Shown: positions 1-13,100 of the stretch, piece after piece
Layout: each line of letters begins with the position of its first letter
How positions within the stretch are numbered: the stretch's first letter is position 1
NCBI GenBank assembly: GCA_022702545.1
Contig: JAHRBC010000003.1
Coordinates: 3,224,001 to 3,288,000, forward strand
Direction of reading: 5' to 3'
Origin: Phycomyces nitens
Taxonomy: Eukaryota > Mucoromycota > Mucoromycetes > Mucorales > Phycomycetaceae
Length of the DNA: 64,000 nucleotides
The notes under the pieces: model-generated
Databases searched by the model: none
Seen by the model: only the letters and a program-made list of their open reading frames with translations
What the model was told of the DNA's origin: nothing
Position numbers and translations under genes: made by a program

Positions 1-2590
1 TTTCTTGATTATACATAAAAGAACAAAGTTTTTTTTGTATGTAATCTATTCGTTTGAAAGGCTCAGAAAAGCACCAAAGTAACTTTTGATTGGAAATTAA
101 ATAATCTCTATAGGTAGAATGACTAGTGTTTATTAAATTCGGGATATTCATATAAATATATTAAATATTGTGTTAAAGTGTATATATTATAAGTGTTAAA
201 GATCTTATTCGCCATCTGGCTTAACTGGCTCAAGCATTATACGACCTGGAGCCAATGCAGGTCCACCGATTATGTTATCAGGCTTGGTAGCATTATCTTC
301 AAACTTAGGTGTGCGACCATACTCTCCTTGAGGATATTTATCAGTATTCATTCCGTTGGTGGCCACTCCACCCTTGGGGAATTCTTCATCTCCATGATCG
401 TTTGTGTTTGAATATCTATTGCGTTTCTTGAATACAAAGAAGAATAAGAGCGCACCGATAATTCCAACCTAGATAAAGATATTGTATTAATTAAAGCATG
501 AAGCTGAATAAAAGTAATTTTGTAGCTTACGCCTGCAATGGAACCAACGACAATTCCTGCAATGGCACCTCCAGAGATACCAGATGATTCTTTGACCTCG
601 GTTCCACCTGTACTTGTTTGAGAAGATGATGGCTTTGATACAGAGCTCGAATGAGTCGAAGAAGCGCTTGGAGATGCGGAAGAAACAGGAGGAGTGCCGA
701 ATACAGGGGCTGTTGTCCAGGTCCAAGTATTCATGTCAAGAGCGACATTAAGGTCTGGGTCAAAAACGCCATTGCGTCCACCGAATAAGACAAACATGTA
801 CTTTCCAATGATAATTGCTATTAATCAAAGTATTAAACAAGTTTAGTCATACAGAGAATACATTCTAAAGACAATTTAATTACCGGAATGTCTACATCTT
901 GCAGAAGGTGGAGTTCCTGTTGTTTTTTGTGGTGACCAAGCACGTTTATCAATATTATACAGCCAAACATCATTCATTGCTTCTCCAGCGTCTACAAAAG
1001 AATAGAATATAATTAGCTTGTATAATTTAGAACATATTTATTTAGCAATTCCCTTGGAGAACAAGCGAAAGTTGTACCAATTTAAATACATTTCACTCAC
1101 CATTACAGCCACCAAACATGATAGCATTGGTGTTATTAGCATCTAAATAATTAAATATAATATACAACACCAGAATTTGTCAGAGAATTCATTTGATAAT
1201 ACTTTGTACAGGCTATGACTTACCCATAACCGTGGAATGTCCCCATCTTGTTGCAGGTAAAGTTCCAGTTGTAGATATTGTCTGGTTCCACTTGGTAAAT
1301 GAGGCTGTTGTTGGATTAATGACAATAATATCATTCATAGCAACTGGGATATTTGTTGTTCCAGAATATTGTAGTCCACCAATTACGATAACTGATCCAA
1401 AAGCAGGAGAGTAAACCGCAGAACCAGCCCATGTAGCTTGAGGTAGTTGTGTTCCTCCTTGAGCATATATAGCTAATTCACTTCCTGTCTAAAGGATTTG
1501 GATTAGCGGAATAGAGAATTAATTTATATTTTCGCCATAAAACATATTCATAAATATGTATATTTCTTGGTCAACAATACTATACCTTGACATTCACACT
1601 TCTCAACATATTGTATAGTGTGGTACCTCCTTCAACAGCACCGGTTTCTTTATTTCTAATCAAGATTTTAAATATAAGTAATACAATTTGTATAAATGTC
1701 TCATCTGAGAGCTTACGTTGAGCCACCAAAATAATAAAGATTATCGTCCACAAGAACAGAAGCACCATCCGATCTATAAAGGTACAATAATGACAAGTGA
1801 ATATGGTTACTTACGGAATGTATCTTGTATATAACTTACACTGGAGTAGCCGTGTTTAGTTTAATCCATTGATTAGTTGATACACTGTAAGAGAATCCTT
1901 GATTGCTAGTACAGGAACTGCAAACACTTCCACCCTGAACAAAAACTGTGTCGGTGCCTGGAATTCCAGCCGATAAAAATCGAGCCGAAGCACTTGGAGT
2001 AATTTCTCCTGGAACGCTTGGGATAGTAGTCCATTGCGGGTTCGAAAGATCGAGTACGCTGTTGTTGGTGACATTAAAAGAATATACTGGGATCTGTTTA
2101 TCATTAGCCGAGAAAGGCTCTCCACCTAAAGGCAATAAAAAAACATGGTCGAAATCAATATCTTGATGATCTATAGAAGAAATATACTTTACCAAAACAA
2201 TATATCTGTCTGGTCTGATCAATGTAGGCACACCCTATGTAGATATTTTTATGTTTAATAATAGTAGATATCAAGACAAATGGTTGCTATAAAATAAAAT
2301 AAAAAAAGACAGTAAAGAACTAATTATTATAAATGCTGTACCTTGACCCCAATGAGGATCAGCTGCCTTAACAAGGCTAATTGATCCAATACATATGATG
2401 GAGGCTAGGATACTGCGCATTTTAGTGCTAAAGTATTAAAGTAAAAATACAAGAAAGAAAGGGGATTTCACAACATTTGTAGCCTCAATTGTGTTTATGA
2501 TGGGAATAATACTTGTACTACTTGTTGAAATTGAAAAAAAAAGCCGTATAGTATTACATGGGAGCCACTGTGCAACATTTATAAGCTTTT
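1..2590. repeat. Tandem duplication unit A (truncated by window edge)
   Basis: Bases 1-2590 are direct-repeat partner of 5738-8310. The alignment opens at the first base of the window, so the unit continues to the left. Identity is close to complete over roughly the first 550 bases, with a T-run differing 8 versus 7. It then drops to a mosaic of conserved exons and diverged introns, and fades past 2600, with weak similarity to about 2770. Confidence 0.85.
205..2420 (-). CDS. Kelch-repeat single-pass membrane protein, copy A
   Basis: The model has ten exons, listed 5' to 3': 2420-2342, 2234-2193, 2125-1840, 1773-1717, 1655-1586, 1488-1224, 1142-1101, 991-884, 817-531, 468-205. Phases close on a 499-residue protein. 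Residues 1-19 form a signal peptide (starts MRSILASIICIG). The ectodomain carries repeated kelch blades (for example YCFGGEP, YYFGGST, IMFGGCN, VLFGGRN), then a Ser/Thr-rich stalk and a glycine/alanine-rich membrane span near residues 395-423. A basic stop-transfer KKRNR and a roughly 75-residue cytoplasmic tail follow. This predicts an extracellular beta-propeller anchored at the plasma membrane. Kelch propellers bind proteins or glycans, and the ligand here is unknown. It is paralogous to 5942-8141 and, more distantly, to the kelch-kinase gene at 38187-41828, but has no kinase domain. The start is the only ATG that gives the signal peptide. Confidence 0.85.
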
Positions 2591-2927
2591 TCTTTGAGAG
2601 TATATAAATACATAAATGTGTAAATGTAGAAATGAAGAAAACTTTAAAACATCATTTGATTTCAAAATAAAGATTATTGTGGCAAGACAATAAGGAAAGT
2701 CCATGAACATTAATTACATGTAATTTATACTGTTTAGCTGACTAGGTTTTACTTGACAGTACGTTTATAGTAGTTTGTTTTTAGCTTTGTTCATATTTTC
2801 TTGATGATATACTACTTCTTGTAGACGAAAGTTCAATGATAAAAACCAGCTTCTGTAAAATATTAATTGTAACACTCACAAACAGATATCTTGAAAACAA
2901 AGCCTGACTCTATTCATTTTAACTAGA

Positions 2928-2968
<41 letters not shown>

Positions 2969-5941
2969 AATCCAAAAAAGACATTCAAAATATAATTTGT
3001 TAAAGCCACCTTTACTATACAAGCAGCTTATAATAGAACCCAAGAAAATCACCTGAAAGAGAATCTATATCTTTATTGCATTTATTGACATTGTTTCTAT
3101 ACCTTCACAGACTTTATCAAACTAATATAAGAGACACGAAAGAAAAAGAATCATCTTGATTTACCCTTTCTTTTTATCTTTTATAAATATTATTCCCTTT
3201 CACTGACTCATAATAACTCTTCTTAAATCACTTATAGGTGTTGGATATACTCTAGCGTCATCATTATATTCTGCTTTATCGTATTATTATTTGTCTTTCA
3301 AACTCGATGGCGACTCTTTTATATATTCTTTTGAAAGCTGATGCATGTATAGAAAACCATGAATTTCGATGCAAGAGATTTATAAAGAACCTTTCATTCA
3401 ACACTGTGGTAAGTAGTCAGCACAGTCATTTGAAAACAGAATCATTTAAATTTAGGAGCCTTTTGACAAACTACTATTATTTGGCCAGTGAAAATATCTT
3501 TATACTCTTCAGCCTATTCAGAGGTCAGCTTTGGTACTATTTTTTAAGAACTAATGAACAACAGGCAAATTTCCAGCAGTATAAATGTGCCAATAAAAGC
3601 TACACAAACTCGGGATACATTTCACATCTTGCACTCTCACAATCGACACAGCGAAGCAAGCCACACGATTACGCATTAATCAATTGCGATATATTTTGAT
3701 TTTCAATACCTTTTACTCTTTACGCATTACAATCTATATATTAGAATCACTCTCTGAATCGTCTTTTCTTCTTCTTGTTTTGGAGCAGACTTTGTTAAAT
3801 ATAAAGTCCCAAACCAAAGTCGATTAAAAATACACTTTGAATCAGTAAATACTAAACCAAATTCGTATTGTATGAATCTTGCTGACAAGTTTTATACAGC
3901 TCGAAAACCTGGCAACAGTCGGCTCTGACCTACTCTTCACATCAACATTTTAAAAATATTACTGCTGTAAAAATTGTATCAAACATGGATTGCTGCTCAT
4001 ATCTCTTTATTGCTTTGGTTTCTGTCTATCAAAAGTAAATGAAACGCATCTTATTATGTGTTGACTTTAAGTATTCTTATTAATTCATATAGTCAGTGAC
4101 TTGGTTTAAGCTGTGTCGATTTAAGGGAATCCCAGATATGCCGTTTCTCAACTTCTTGCAAGGGTCATTCTGATAGAGCAATCCTCTGCTATTCTCATAA
4201 ACTGTGTCGAACCATATGATTGTCTAAAGAGTGCTAATGCACATTACGAGCAAAGAATTGTAACAGCAATACATCTTTCTTATCCGAAAAAAGAAAACAA
4301 TACCACGAAGCTGAAAACTGGAACCACAACATGTAAATTAGTTGTAACTTCTAGTTTGCGGTTGGATAGAAACTCGAGCGCAAGCATTCAAATAGGTTCC
4401 AACACAAGCTATTTTGCTCCTACACAAAACGCGTCTATTTATCTTGATGTTGGTTCAGCAAAGTTGTCAAATTTGCTGTATAAAATGAATCACCTACATT
4501 CATCAACCAAGAGACATATCTGTATCAGCTACGACAGGTCAGATCCAACTCTTCCTCCTTTTGAACATATACCCAGTATTGATATTGTAGCTAACTACAT
4601 TCAATATAGTTTTTCGTCTGTATAATTTCTAGATATTGTGTGAGTATGATACTCCACAAAAAACCGATTCACAGGCAAAAGCGCTATCCAGGATTTTCAA
4701 ACGGTTGCATGATCTGTGATAAAAAACGGATCTTCTGCTCGCATAAATGTCAATTAGTTTAAACATGTAAAAGATCAGTTGAAGGACAATGCCAAAAAAA
4801 GCAGCCTTGCTCAAATACTAGAGTTGGGAGAAGGCGAGTTTATCACGGTAATTAACAATTTTGAATTCAATAGCTTGCTCCAACCTTTAGCTGATTCAAT
4901 GAGCACTTAAATAAAAATGCTAATCTGAATGCTACAAATCTATTAGAAGAATCTTTAAAAGCCTAAAATATACCATGTTTATGCAAGTCTTTTATTTGAG
5001 AAAGAATAAAAAAGAAAGAAAACTATGTAGTTGATTTGAAGAAACTGATTTTAACTATCAGATCATCCACTACCAATTTAAATAAATGCTCTCCGAATAA
5101 AAAAAACGTTTCTGTTGTTACGTAGGTAAAGTACTTGGAAGGTGTATCTTGGATAATGATTGAAATAACTTTGTGGTTAGCTTCTATATCTTCATTCAAT
5201 GAAAAAAATTAGTAATTCTACTTAATTTGACATATAAATCGGGTCCATGAGATATTGACACGGTTTATTTTATTCACCGGTGTTTGTTGTATCGCTCATC
5301 GCAGTGAACTTCGAAGTAGTGATGTATCTGTAGAAATGCCCCGAAGTAGTTAAATAATCTCTTAATCTGTTCTTTATTAAAATTGACTTTCTACCCGTAT
5401 CAATTTTCTTGTCACTGAGTTGGACATTTATACTACATAACCAACCCACCATGTGTCAATATCAATAACGTTAAAAATCGTAAATAAAATTGTAACTTAT
5501 AATTAGGGTCTTTTTGTCGTTGCTAAATTCCCAGAGAAATAACACATTCGTTAAAAACATCCGCTTGCCTAATACCCATATAATCATCAAGATCCACAAA
5601 CAAATGGTGCTCAACTTATTTGCTCATTCTCAGAATTATACAAATAAATCCAGGAATAATTAAATCCATACAAACAAACAAAAAATAAAGGTTTTTGTGT
5701 CTAGTCAATCCAACAAATTCTCAAAAAAATCTCCAGCTTTTCTTGATTATACATAAAAGAACAAAGTTTTTTTGTATGTAATCTATTCGTTTGAAAGGCT
5801 CAGAAAAGCACCAAAGTAACTTTTGATTGGAAATTAAATAATCTCTATAGGTAGAATGACTAGTGTTTATTAAATTCGGGATATTCATATAAATATATTA
5901 AATATTGTGTTAAAGTGTATATATTATAAGTGTTAAAGATC
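2421..5941. other. Gene-poor spacer between kelch copies
   Basis: This is AT-rich and has a (TA)n run near 2934-2963. Two plus-strand open stretches stand out: 3307-3699 (ATG start, 130 codons, contains a strong GTAAGT...TTTAG intron-like segment) and 4122-4625 (168 codons with no early ATG). Neither matches a family I recognise. They may be exons of one decayed gene. Nothing else can be supported here. Confidence 0.4.
4122..4625 (+). pseudogene. Possible orphan exon or gene remnant
   Basis: A 168-codon frame lies directly after a TAA and runs to a TAA at 4623-4625 without internal stops. That is long for such AT-rich DNA. No ATG occurs in the first 80 codons, so it would need an upstream exon or has lost its start. 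The C-terminal part contains ordinary mixed composition (for example SYDRSDPTLPPFEHIPSID). I do not recognise it. It could be chance, a decayed gene, or the last exon of a gene starting near 3307. Confidence 0.25.
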
Positions 5942-8310
5942 TTATTCGCCATCTGGCTTAACTGGCTCAAGCATTATACGACCTGGAGCCAATGCAGGTC
6001 CACCGATTATGTTATCAGGCTTGGTAGCATTATCTTCAAACTTAGGTGTGCGACCATACTCTCCTTGAGGATATTTATCAGTATTCATTCCGTTGGTGGC
6101 CACTCCACCCTTGGGGAATTCTTCATCTCCATGATCGTTTGTGTTTGAATATCTATTGCGTTTCTTGAATACAAAGAAGAATAAGAGCGCACCGATAATT
6201 CCAACCTAGATAAAGATATTGTATTAATTAAAGCATGAAGCTGAATAAAAGTAATTTTGTAGCTTACGCCTGCAATGGAACCAACGACAATTCCTGCAAT
6301 GGCGCCTCCAGAAATTCCAGATGAGTCTTGGGTCTCGGTTCCACCTGTACTTGTTTGAGAAGATGATGGCTTTGATACAGAGCTCGAATGAGTTGAAGAA
6401 GCGCTTGGAGATGCGGAAGGAACAGGAGGAGTGCCGAATACAGGAGCTGTTGTCCAGGTCCAAGTATTGATGTCAAGAGCGACATTAAGGTCTGGGCCAA
6501 AAACGCCATTGCGTCCACCGAATAAGATAAACATGTACTTTCCAATGATAATTGCTATTAATCAAAGTATTAAACAAGTTGAATCATACAGAGAATACAT
6601 TCTAAAGACAATGCAATTACCGGAATGTCTACATCTTGCAGAAGGTGGAGTTCCTGTTGTTTTTTGTGGCGACCAAGCACGTTTATTAATATTATACAGC
6701 CAAACATCATTCATTGCTTCTCCAGCGTCTAGAATAGAATATAATTAGCTTGTATAATTTAGAGCATATTTATTTAACAATTCCCTTGGAGAACAAGCGA
6801 AAGTTGTATTGATTTAAATATATTTCACTCACCATTACAACCACCAAACATGATAGCATTGGTGTTATTAGCATCTAAATGATTAAATATAATGTACAAC
6901 ACCAGAATTTGTCAGAGAATTCATTTGATAATACTTTGTACAGGCTATGACTTACCCATAACCGTGGAATGTCCCCATCTTGTTGCAGGTAAAGTTCCAG
7001 TTGTAGATATTGTCTGGTTCCACTTGGTATATGATCCTGTTGTTGGATTAATGGCAATAATATCGTTCATAGCAACTGGGATATTTGTTGTTCCAGAATA
7101 TTGTTGTCCACCAATTATGATAACTGATCCGAAAGCAGGAGAAAAAACCATGGAAGCAGCCCATGTAGCTTGAGGTAGCTGTGTTCCTCCCTTGACGAAA
7201 ATAGGCGTATTGATGCCTGTCTAAGTGATTTGAATCGATGGAATAAAAATAATGAGTCTTGATTTATACTTTATAAATTCCCGTATCTATTGATTAACAC
7301 CAGTATACCTTGGCGTTTACACTCAACATCGTATTGTACAACAAGACTCCTGTTGTTGTGCTACCAGTTGCTGAAGTTCTGAAAATGTGCTTAAATGTAA
7401 GTTTTATTTATTGTATAATTATTTGCTGAAAACTTACGTTTGACCACCAAAATAATAAACAGTGTTATCCACAATGACAGAAGGAGCGTCCATTCTATGA
7501 AATAAAATAATGGCAAGTGAATATGATTATTTTAAGTGTATTATTTATATAGTCCTACACTGGGTTAGCAGTGTTTAATTGCGTCCATTTATTAGTTGAT
7601 GCGCTGTAAGAGAATGTTGGATTGCTAGTACAGGAACTGCACACCATTCCGCCTTGAATAAATACTGTATCAGTGCCTGGGATTCCAGCCGATATAAATT
7701 GAGACGAAGCACTTGGAGTAACCCCGCCTGGAGCGCTTGGGATAATAGTCCATTGCGGGTTCGAAAGATCGAGTACGCTGTTATTGGTGACATTAAAAGA
7801 ATATACTGGGATCTGTTTATCATTAGCCGAGAAAGGCTCTCCACCTAAAGGCAATAAAAAAACATGGTCGAAATCAATATCTTGATGATCTATAGAAGAA
7901 ATATACTTTACCAAAACAATATATCTGTCTGGTCTGATCAATATAGGCACACCCTATGTAGGTATTTTGATGTTTAATAATAGTAGATACCAAGACAAAT
8001 GGCTGATATAAAATAAAATAATAAAAGACAGTAAAGAGCTAATTATTATAAAAGCTATATACCTTGCCCCCAATGAGGATCAGCTGCCTTGACAAGGTTA
8101 ATTAATCCAACACATATGATGGAGGCTAGGATACTACGCATTTCAGTGCTAAAGTAAAAATACAAGAAAGAAAAGGGATTTCAGAATATCCGTAGCCTCA
8201 ATTGTGTTTACGATGAAAGCTAATATAATCGTCCTACTTGTTGGAATTGAAAAAAAAACCGTATAATATTACATGGGAGCCACTGTGAAACATCTGTAAA
8301 CTTCTTTTTT
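5738..8310. repeat. Tandem duplication unit B
   Basis: Direct repeat of 1-2590 containing the second kelch gene. The left limit is at or before 5738 and cannot be fixed because unit A is cut by the window edge. The offset between copies is 5737-5738 at the 3' end of the genes and shrinks to about 5720 at the 5' end through intron indels. Confidence 0.85.
5942..8141 (-). CDS. Kelch-repeat single-pass membrane protein, copy B
   Basis: Exons 5' to 3' are 8141-8063, 7953-7912, 7844-7559, 7494-7438, 7378-7309, 7220-6956, 6874-6833, 6728-6621, 6554-6268, 6205-5942. Every exon has the same length as in copy A, so this is also a 499-residue signal peptide-kelch-stalk-TM-tail protein. It is intact, with no stop or frameshift. 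The last exon, its intron and the 3' flank are almost base-identical to copy A. Exon 5 and the introns in the 5' half differ clearly (copy B exon 5 is Thr/Ser/Ala-rich: TSATGSTTTG). The propeller between them is mostly conserved with scattered replacements. Both copies therefore look functional and subject to partial homogenisation. Function is inferred only from kelch/TM architecture. Confidence 0.85.
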
Positions 8311-9262
8311 TTTTTGAAAATGTATAAAGATAATTCTGTAGCATAGCTTTCTCTCAAAATAAAGGTTATTATTGCAAGGCGATATATAATTTCCATTGGC
8401 ATTTACGATTGGTGACTCTATATTATCTAGTCGGCTAGATTTTCATTGACAATACCTTGTCTTCTGGAGCCTTCTTTATCCAGAAAATTGATCACAAAAC
8501 CTTTATTAGTAGTTAGTCAAATAAAAAAAATACTTTATTAGCGTCTCTATCTAGGTCTGTTATGTTTATAGTGTTATTGACCATCTCTTAATAGTTAGAA
8601 AAGTGAAATAAAAAAAGAGTGAAACGGCATAGCTTGAGAGAATAGAATGGGCTCTTGGTCCTGACCTTTGACTTTTACACATCAAAGCATTTTGAATATG
8701 TACACATTCAAGATTTCTGTTGATCTTAAATCCTTTAAATTTTCTACTGTTACACATACTTAAATTCATCGGCTCGTAAACCACATCCCTAATTGTAGAA
8801 TAATGGTACTATTTTCGAGCTTGGACGTCAGTCGACTTTCCTTAAGAGTCATATATAGCCAATGACTTAACTAGGGAGTTGATCTTTAACACTTGAAACA
8901 AGCTCTTTCTGGTTGCCTGGTTACCACAACAGAATAAATTAGGTCTTTTGCTCGTTTTGCTTTCTGTTTTAGGGAAGTTCATATAAAATTCAAGTCTCAG
9001 ACATAAACGCAGAGTGACAGACTGGATCTGGGCGAGCATATTGAGATAGCATGATGGCAATACTTTTGGACGGCTATAACATACGCACGTTTGTACAATA
9101 TTTGATCCTTCTCGTATCTAGCGCCCTTCAACTGTTCTCCAGTTCAATCCTATTGACCCTTGTTAGTTTCATATTATTCTCTTTTTTCTTATCCCTTTTA
9201 CATTTTTGAGCCAATACCTACTGGGATTACACAAACTTTTTATTATAGCACGTCAACTGGGA
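8142..9262. other. Intergenic, no supported gene
   Basis: AT-rich flank downstream of unit B, with weak leftover similarity to 2600-2770 as far as about 8480. Only short open frames are present, and none shows a domain or splice structure. Confidence 0.5.
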
Positions 9263-9859
9263 AAGAAAAAGCAATCAACATTGGCTAATAACTCCAAAGA
9301 AACTAATTAATTGGAGATAGGATCGTGTCTCATCTGGAGCGATGAGTCAAGAGTCATGCTTTCCCCTAAAGACAGAAATAGTATTCACAGAATACAATGA
9401 ATTTCTTATTTGTATAGGGATCAGTACACTCTTACTATTAATATGAAAAGTTGGATATTTTACCCTACTATATTTTAATGATTGAGAAAAAATTACAATG
9501 AAATAATGAAAAAAAAATTGCTATTTTTGTAGCAAGGTCATATAAATCATAGTATACTTTTACTATTCATTCTTGATCAGTTGGATGATTCGACTAATGT
9601 CATACTAAAACAGATAAAAAAAGGTAAATAAATAAATAGAGGTAGAATATTTTGTATCATAAAGTATTCAACCTTTCATACTAACAGTAAGAGTGTACTG
9701 ATCCCTATACAAATAAGAAATTCATTGTATTCTGTGAATACTATTTCTGTCTTTAGGGGAAAGCATGACTCTTGACTCATCGCTCCAGATGAGACACGAT
9801 CCCATCTCTAATTAATTAGTTTCTTTGGAATTATTAGCCAATGTTGATTGCTTTTTCTT
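9263..9859. mobile_element. Fold-back palindrome built from Tc1/mariner sequence
   Basis: The arm at 9263-9458 is the reverse complement of 9664-9859 with only a few mismatches, around a roughly 205-bp AT-rich loop. Read on plus in the left arm and on minus in the right arm, both arms encode IWSDESRVMLSPKDRN. This resembles the WSDES catalytic-Asp segment of Tc1-type DDE transposases. The structure is thus an inverted duplication of an internal transposase fragment, not ordinary terminal repeats. A transcript would form a near-perfect 195-bp hairpin. Confidence 0.75.
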
Positions 9860-10172
9860 ATCTACTTTTAATAGCTTGGGATATCTATACAGCTCGACAA
9901 AAATTCATGTCGATTCTACGAATAGTTTTTCGAATTGTAGACTTGATGATTGAATGACCCATTGTGTCTGACTCAAACGCTGTAAGATTTCCAAGTATTG
10001 TATGATTATTCTCCAATTACTTAACTAAATTGTATTAATCTCGTTTATTAATAAGCTCGGGAGTTCCTTTTTGTTTCTTAAGAAATGCGATTCCATTATC
10101 TCTCAATCTTTTGATTGTATTGTATATTGCTTGTACAAGTATACTAGTCTTTTCAGAAGTAGCTAGAGGCGA
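9664..10172 (-). pseudogene. Decayed Tc1/mariner-type transposase
   Basis: On the minus strand, fragments appear in Tc1 order. First is an HTH-like block (YNTIKRLRDNGIAFLKKQKG, then TPELINKRD, about 10140-10040). Next is a second helix block (IKSTIRKTIRRIDMNFCRA, about 9960-9905). Last is the catalytic-Asp segment IWSDESR inside 9664-9859. Several stops and frameshifts separate them, so no protein can be made. The rest of the catalytic domain (second Asp and the DPKHTS/PDLNP-like region) was not found downstream. Confidence 0.5.
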
Positions 10173-13100
10173 TCAATTCACAAGAGTTTTAGTAATAGCA
10201 AGACTTCTTTATAGCCTAAAAGGTCCTTTTTGTTTTCAAGGGTCCTGTTGAGACATGTGTGATTTGAATGATAAAGTCTTGTAAAAGGGATGCAATATCA
10301 ACTCTTTATTTTGAGGAGTTTAAATTGATGCATCGTCATTGGGAGTATGTACAACCATCAATTCGGAATCTAATGGTGATTGTCTGCAAAAATTACCTCA
10401 AGGGTGTATCTGTGCATATAATTCTGGTACATGAATGAGATTGCACACCGAAATTATGTACTTTATATTCCAGTAACATTTACAATGCAGAGAATAAGGA
10501 ATACTGGTACTGGTACTACTCCTGCTCGAAAATGTAAACGAAGATCCCCTCTCTTGAATGATCGTAATTTCATGGCTCAATTTAAACAGTGTTTCATTGG
10601 GAGAACGATGATTCATTGTTCAGAACTGTTTATTAGTCCTGAACATATCGAGTCTATTTCAGATGTTGACTAATGCTCTTTTCATAAAAAAGTTGCCTTT
10701 TTTTTAATGCTATCCAATATCTCAAGTTTTTGGATATGCAGGATATCCGAATCAAAGGCCTTGATCTAGGGTTTGAGAATGTCTCTTGGATATAATCAAT
10801 ATTAATTGTTACAAGACGATGTTGTTTAGCATACAGATTTGGATCTTTCTTAATATTATTCCAAGAATTGTTATAGATCTTTAGGTTTATCTGCTATTCA
10901 ACCTGTTGTCTTGAATTTTCCTAGGTATCTAATGGTCATCTATATGCTCTCGTTAGATATTTCAAACACCCATTCCAGATATTTGAATATCAATGAGAAG
11001 TTTAGTGTAATGATTCTGTACAATCCTGTTTTTTTTTTGAATGAGTAGTATTGAACTGGAATACAAAAAAGGTGGCTTTTTATTTTATGACATGACATGA
11101 CCTGCCACTAGTCATAAACTGAACCCACTGGAGATCATATGGTCATACTTGGAGCACAAGCTGATAGCCAGTAAGGCAAGACCCATAGATAGCCACTCTC
11201 CAACGTATGCACTAAATAAAATAATAATAAAAAGAGGTCTAAAAAGCTGTAAAGTCTATCGCATGTCAATAGCAAATCGGATACAAGAATTGCAAATAAA
11301 TTGATTAATTAGTAACTGATTGATACAAGTACTATACCTGTAATAAGTTCATATCATTTCTATCTTTACTAAAACTTTTAATATTTGGAATTGTCACAAG
11401 GATCGCTTCAATAATTCGATACTGTTTGTCAAGAGGTGTTTATATTGGCCACAAAAGACAAATGACTAGGTACATCTTGAATAGTTAAAATGAAATTTGG
11501 AACCACTTGAAGTTTCTAAATAACATAGTCTATTGTCTCTTTTTGTTATTTCTCCCTATTTAGAATCTTATTGAAAGTAATATCTCTGCCATATTATATA
11601 TTAAGCCAATAAGGTCTCAATCAAGGAAATCAGCTACCGTCTCTACTATTTAATATTTCTATTGAGTTTTTCAGCTATATATTAGTTTGTTAAGCTCGCT
11701 TAAAAATAATAATGAAAATATTATTTTATATCTGTCCTTATAGTCTATTCTTTCAGATGGTCAGAATTTATTAAAACATTACCATCTCTTAATACTCTAT
11801 ACCGACAATTAAGTACATTCTATCTTACTTTAAGTAATGAATAAACCTATCCAAGGTACAATCTATTGGTGTTTGATAAATTTTCAACAAAATGACAGCC
11901 AAGACATATCACACAGTAGTAAGAGTGCACTTTAACTATCCAGATTTGCTAAAAATATCGATTGATTTCATGATTTGCCCAAGAAGGTTACTATTATCAG
12001 ATATTATTATCTACTGTCGATAACGTCTTCCGTATGGATTCTTTGTTATTGTTTTATCAGATAAATATATTGCCCCATATCTCGTATACATTTTCTTACT
12101 TTCTAAGGCTTGAAATATGTTTCGATTATACAAATTGTATTTACTCGCTTTAATCAACTTCAATTTCGTAAATATAACACAACATAAGACATCCATGTCC
12201 TATCTTGCTCATAATCCAAACCCTAAGTACATGGAACTGTGCTGTCAAACAATTCTTTAAAAACATACGCCTAATTTTTTTTTATTCTTACTGTTGAATT
12301 TTCGACTTTTATAGCAACCTTGAGTCCATGACACTTTCTATATCAATGTCCAACAAGATTGGTAATACGAAAACATGCACTCTACCCTTTTCTCTTGATA
12401 TTCCTACGATATCTTTTTCCCAAGAGCCCTGCACACTCTAGAGGAATCCTCGGCAGAAGTTTTTTTTAACCGTGTACTCCATTATTGAATTAGTATTCGG
12501 TAATAGCTTTTTCTTCTTTCATAGTACTGCCTGTAATAATCTCTCTTTGGTTCGATCATATTATAAATTATATTCAACATTGTCCCAAAAATCTACTTTT
12601 CTTCATATTTCCCGCTTTCACTGAAAGTAAACCACCAGCTTGCAAACTGGGTCATACTCTATAGATTATTACTTATCAAAGTGATATGCTGAAGCCAAGA
12701 TTATTAAAACTTTTTAAGAAAGCATTATGTTTAATCTATGTGATTGAGTAATGTATTCCAAATATCATGCTTTAATCTTGTCGAAATATTGAAGTGATTA
12801 ATGCTTTACAAGGCATGCTAACGATTGGTCGCTGTCCATATCGGTTGGGATTTAATAATCACTTGGGATACTTGACCATAAAAAACTAAGAAAAAAAAAT
12901 ATATTCTAATAAACGACCTGGTCAAATAATTTATATTGTAATGTTCTTTAGTAGGCATATAATCAATTGATTGATTGATTTTCAAGTGGTTATTGGAAAT
13001 GATAGAGGCAAGAACTGTGCAAATATCAAGATAATGCTTTTTATCATATTGAAAAGACGTAATCTTGGTCTATAACCAGTTTGCAGAAATGAATTTATTG

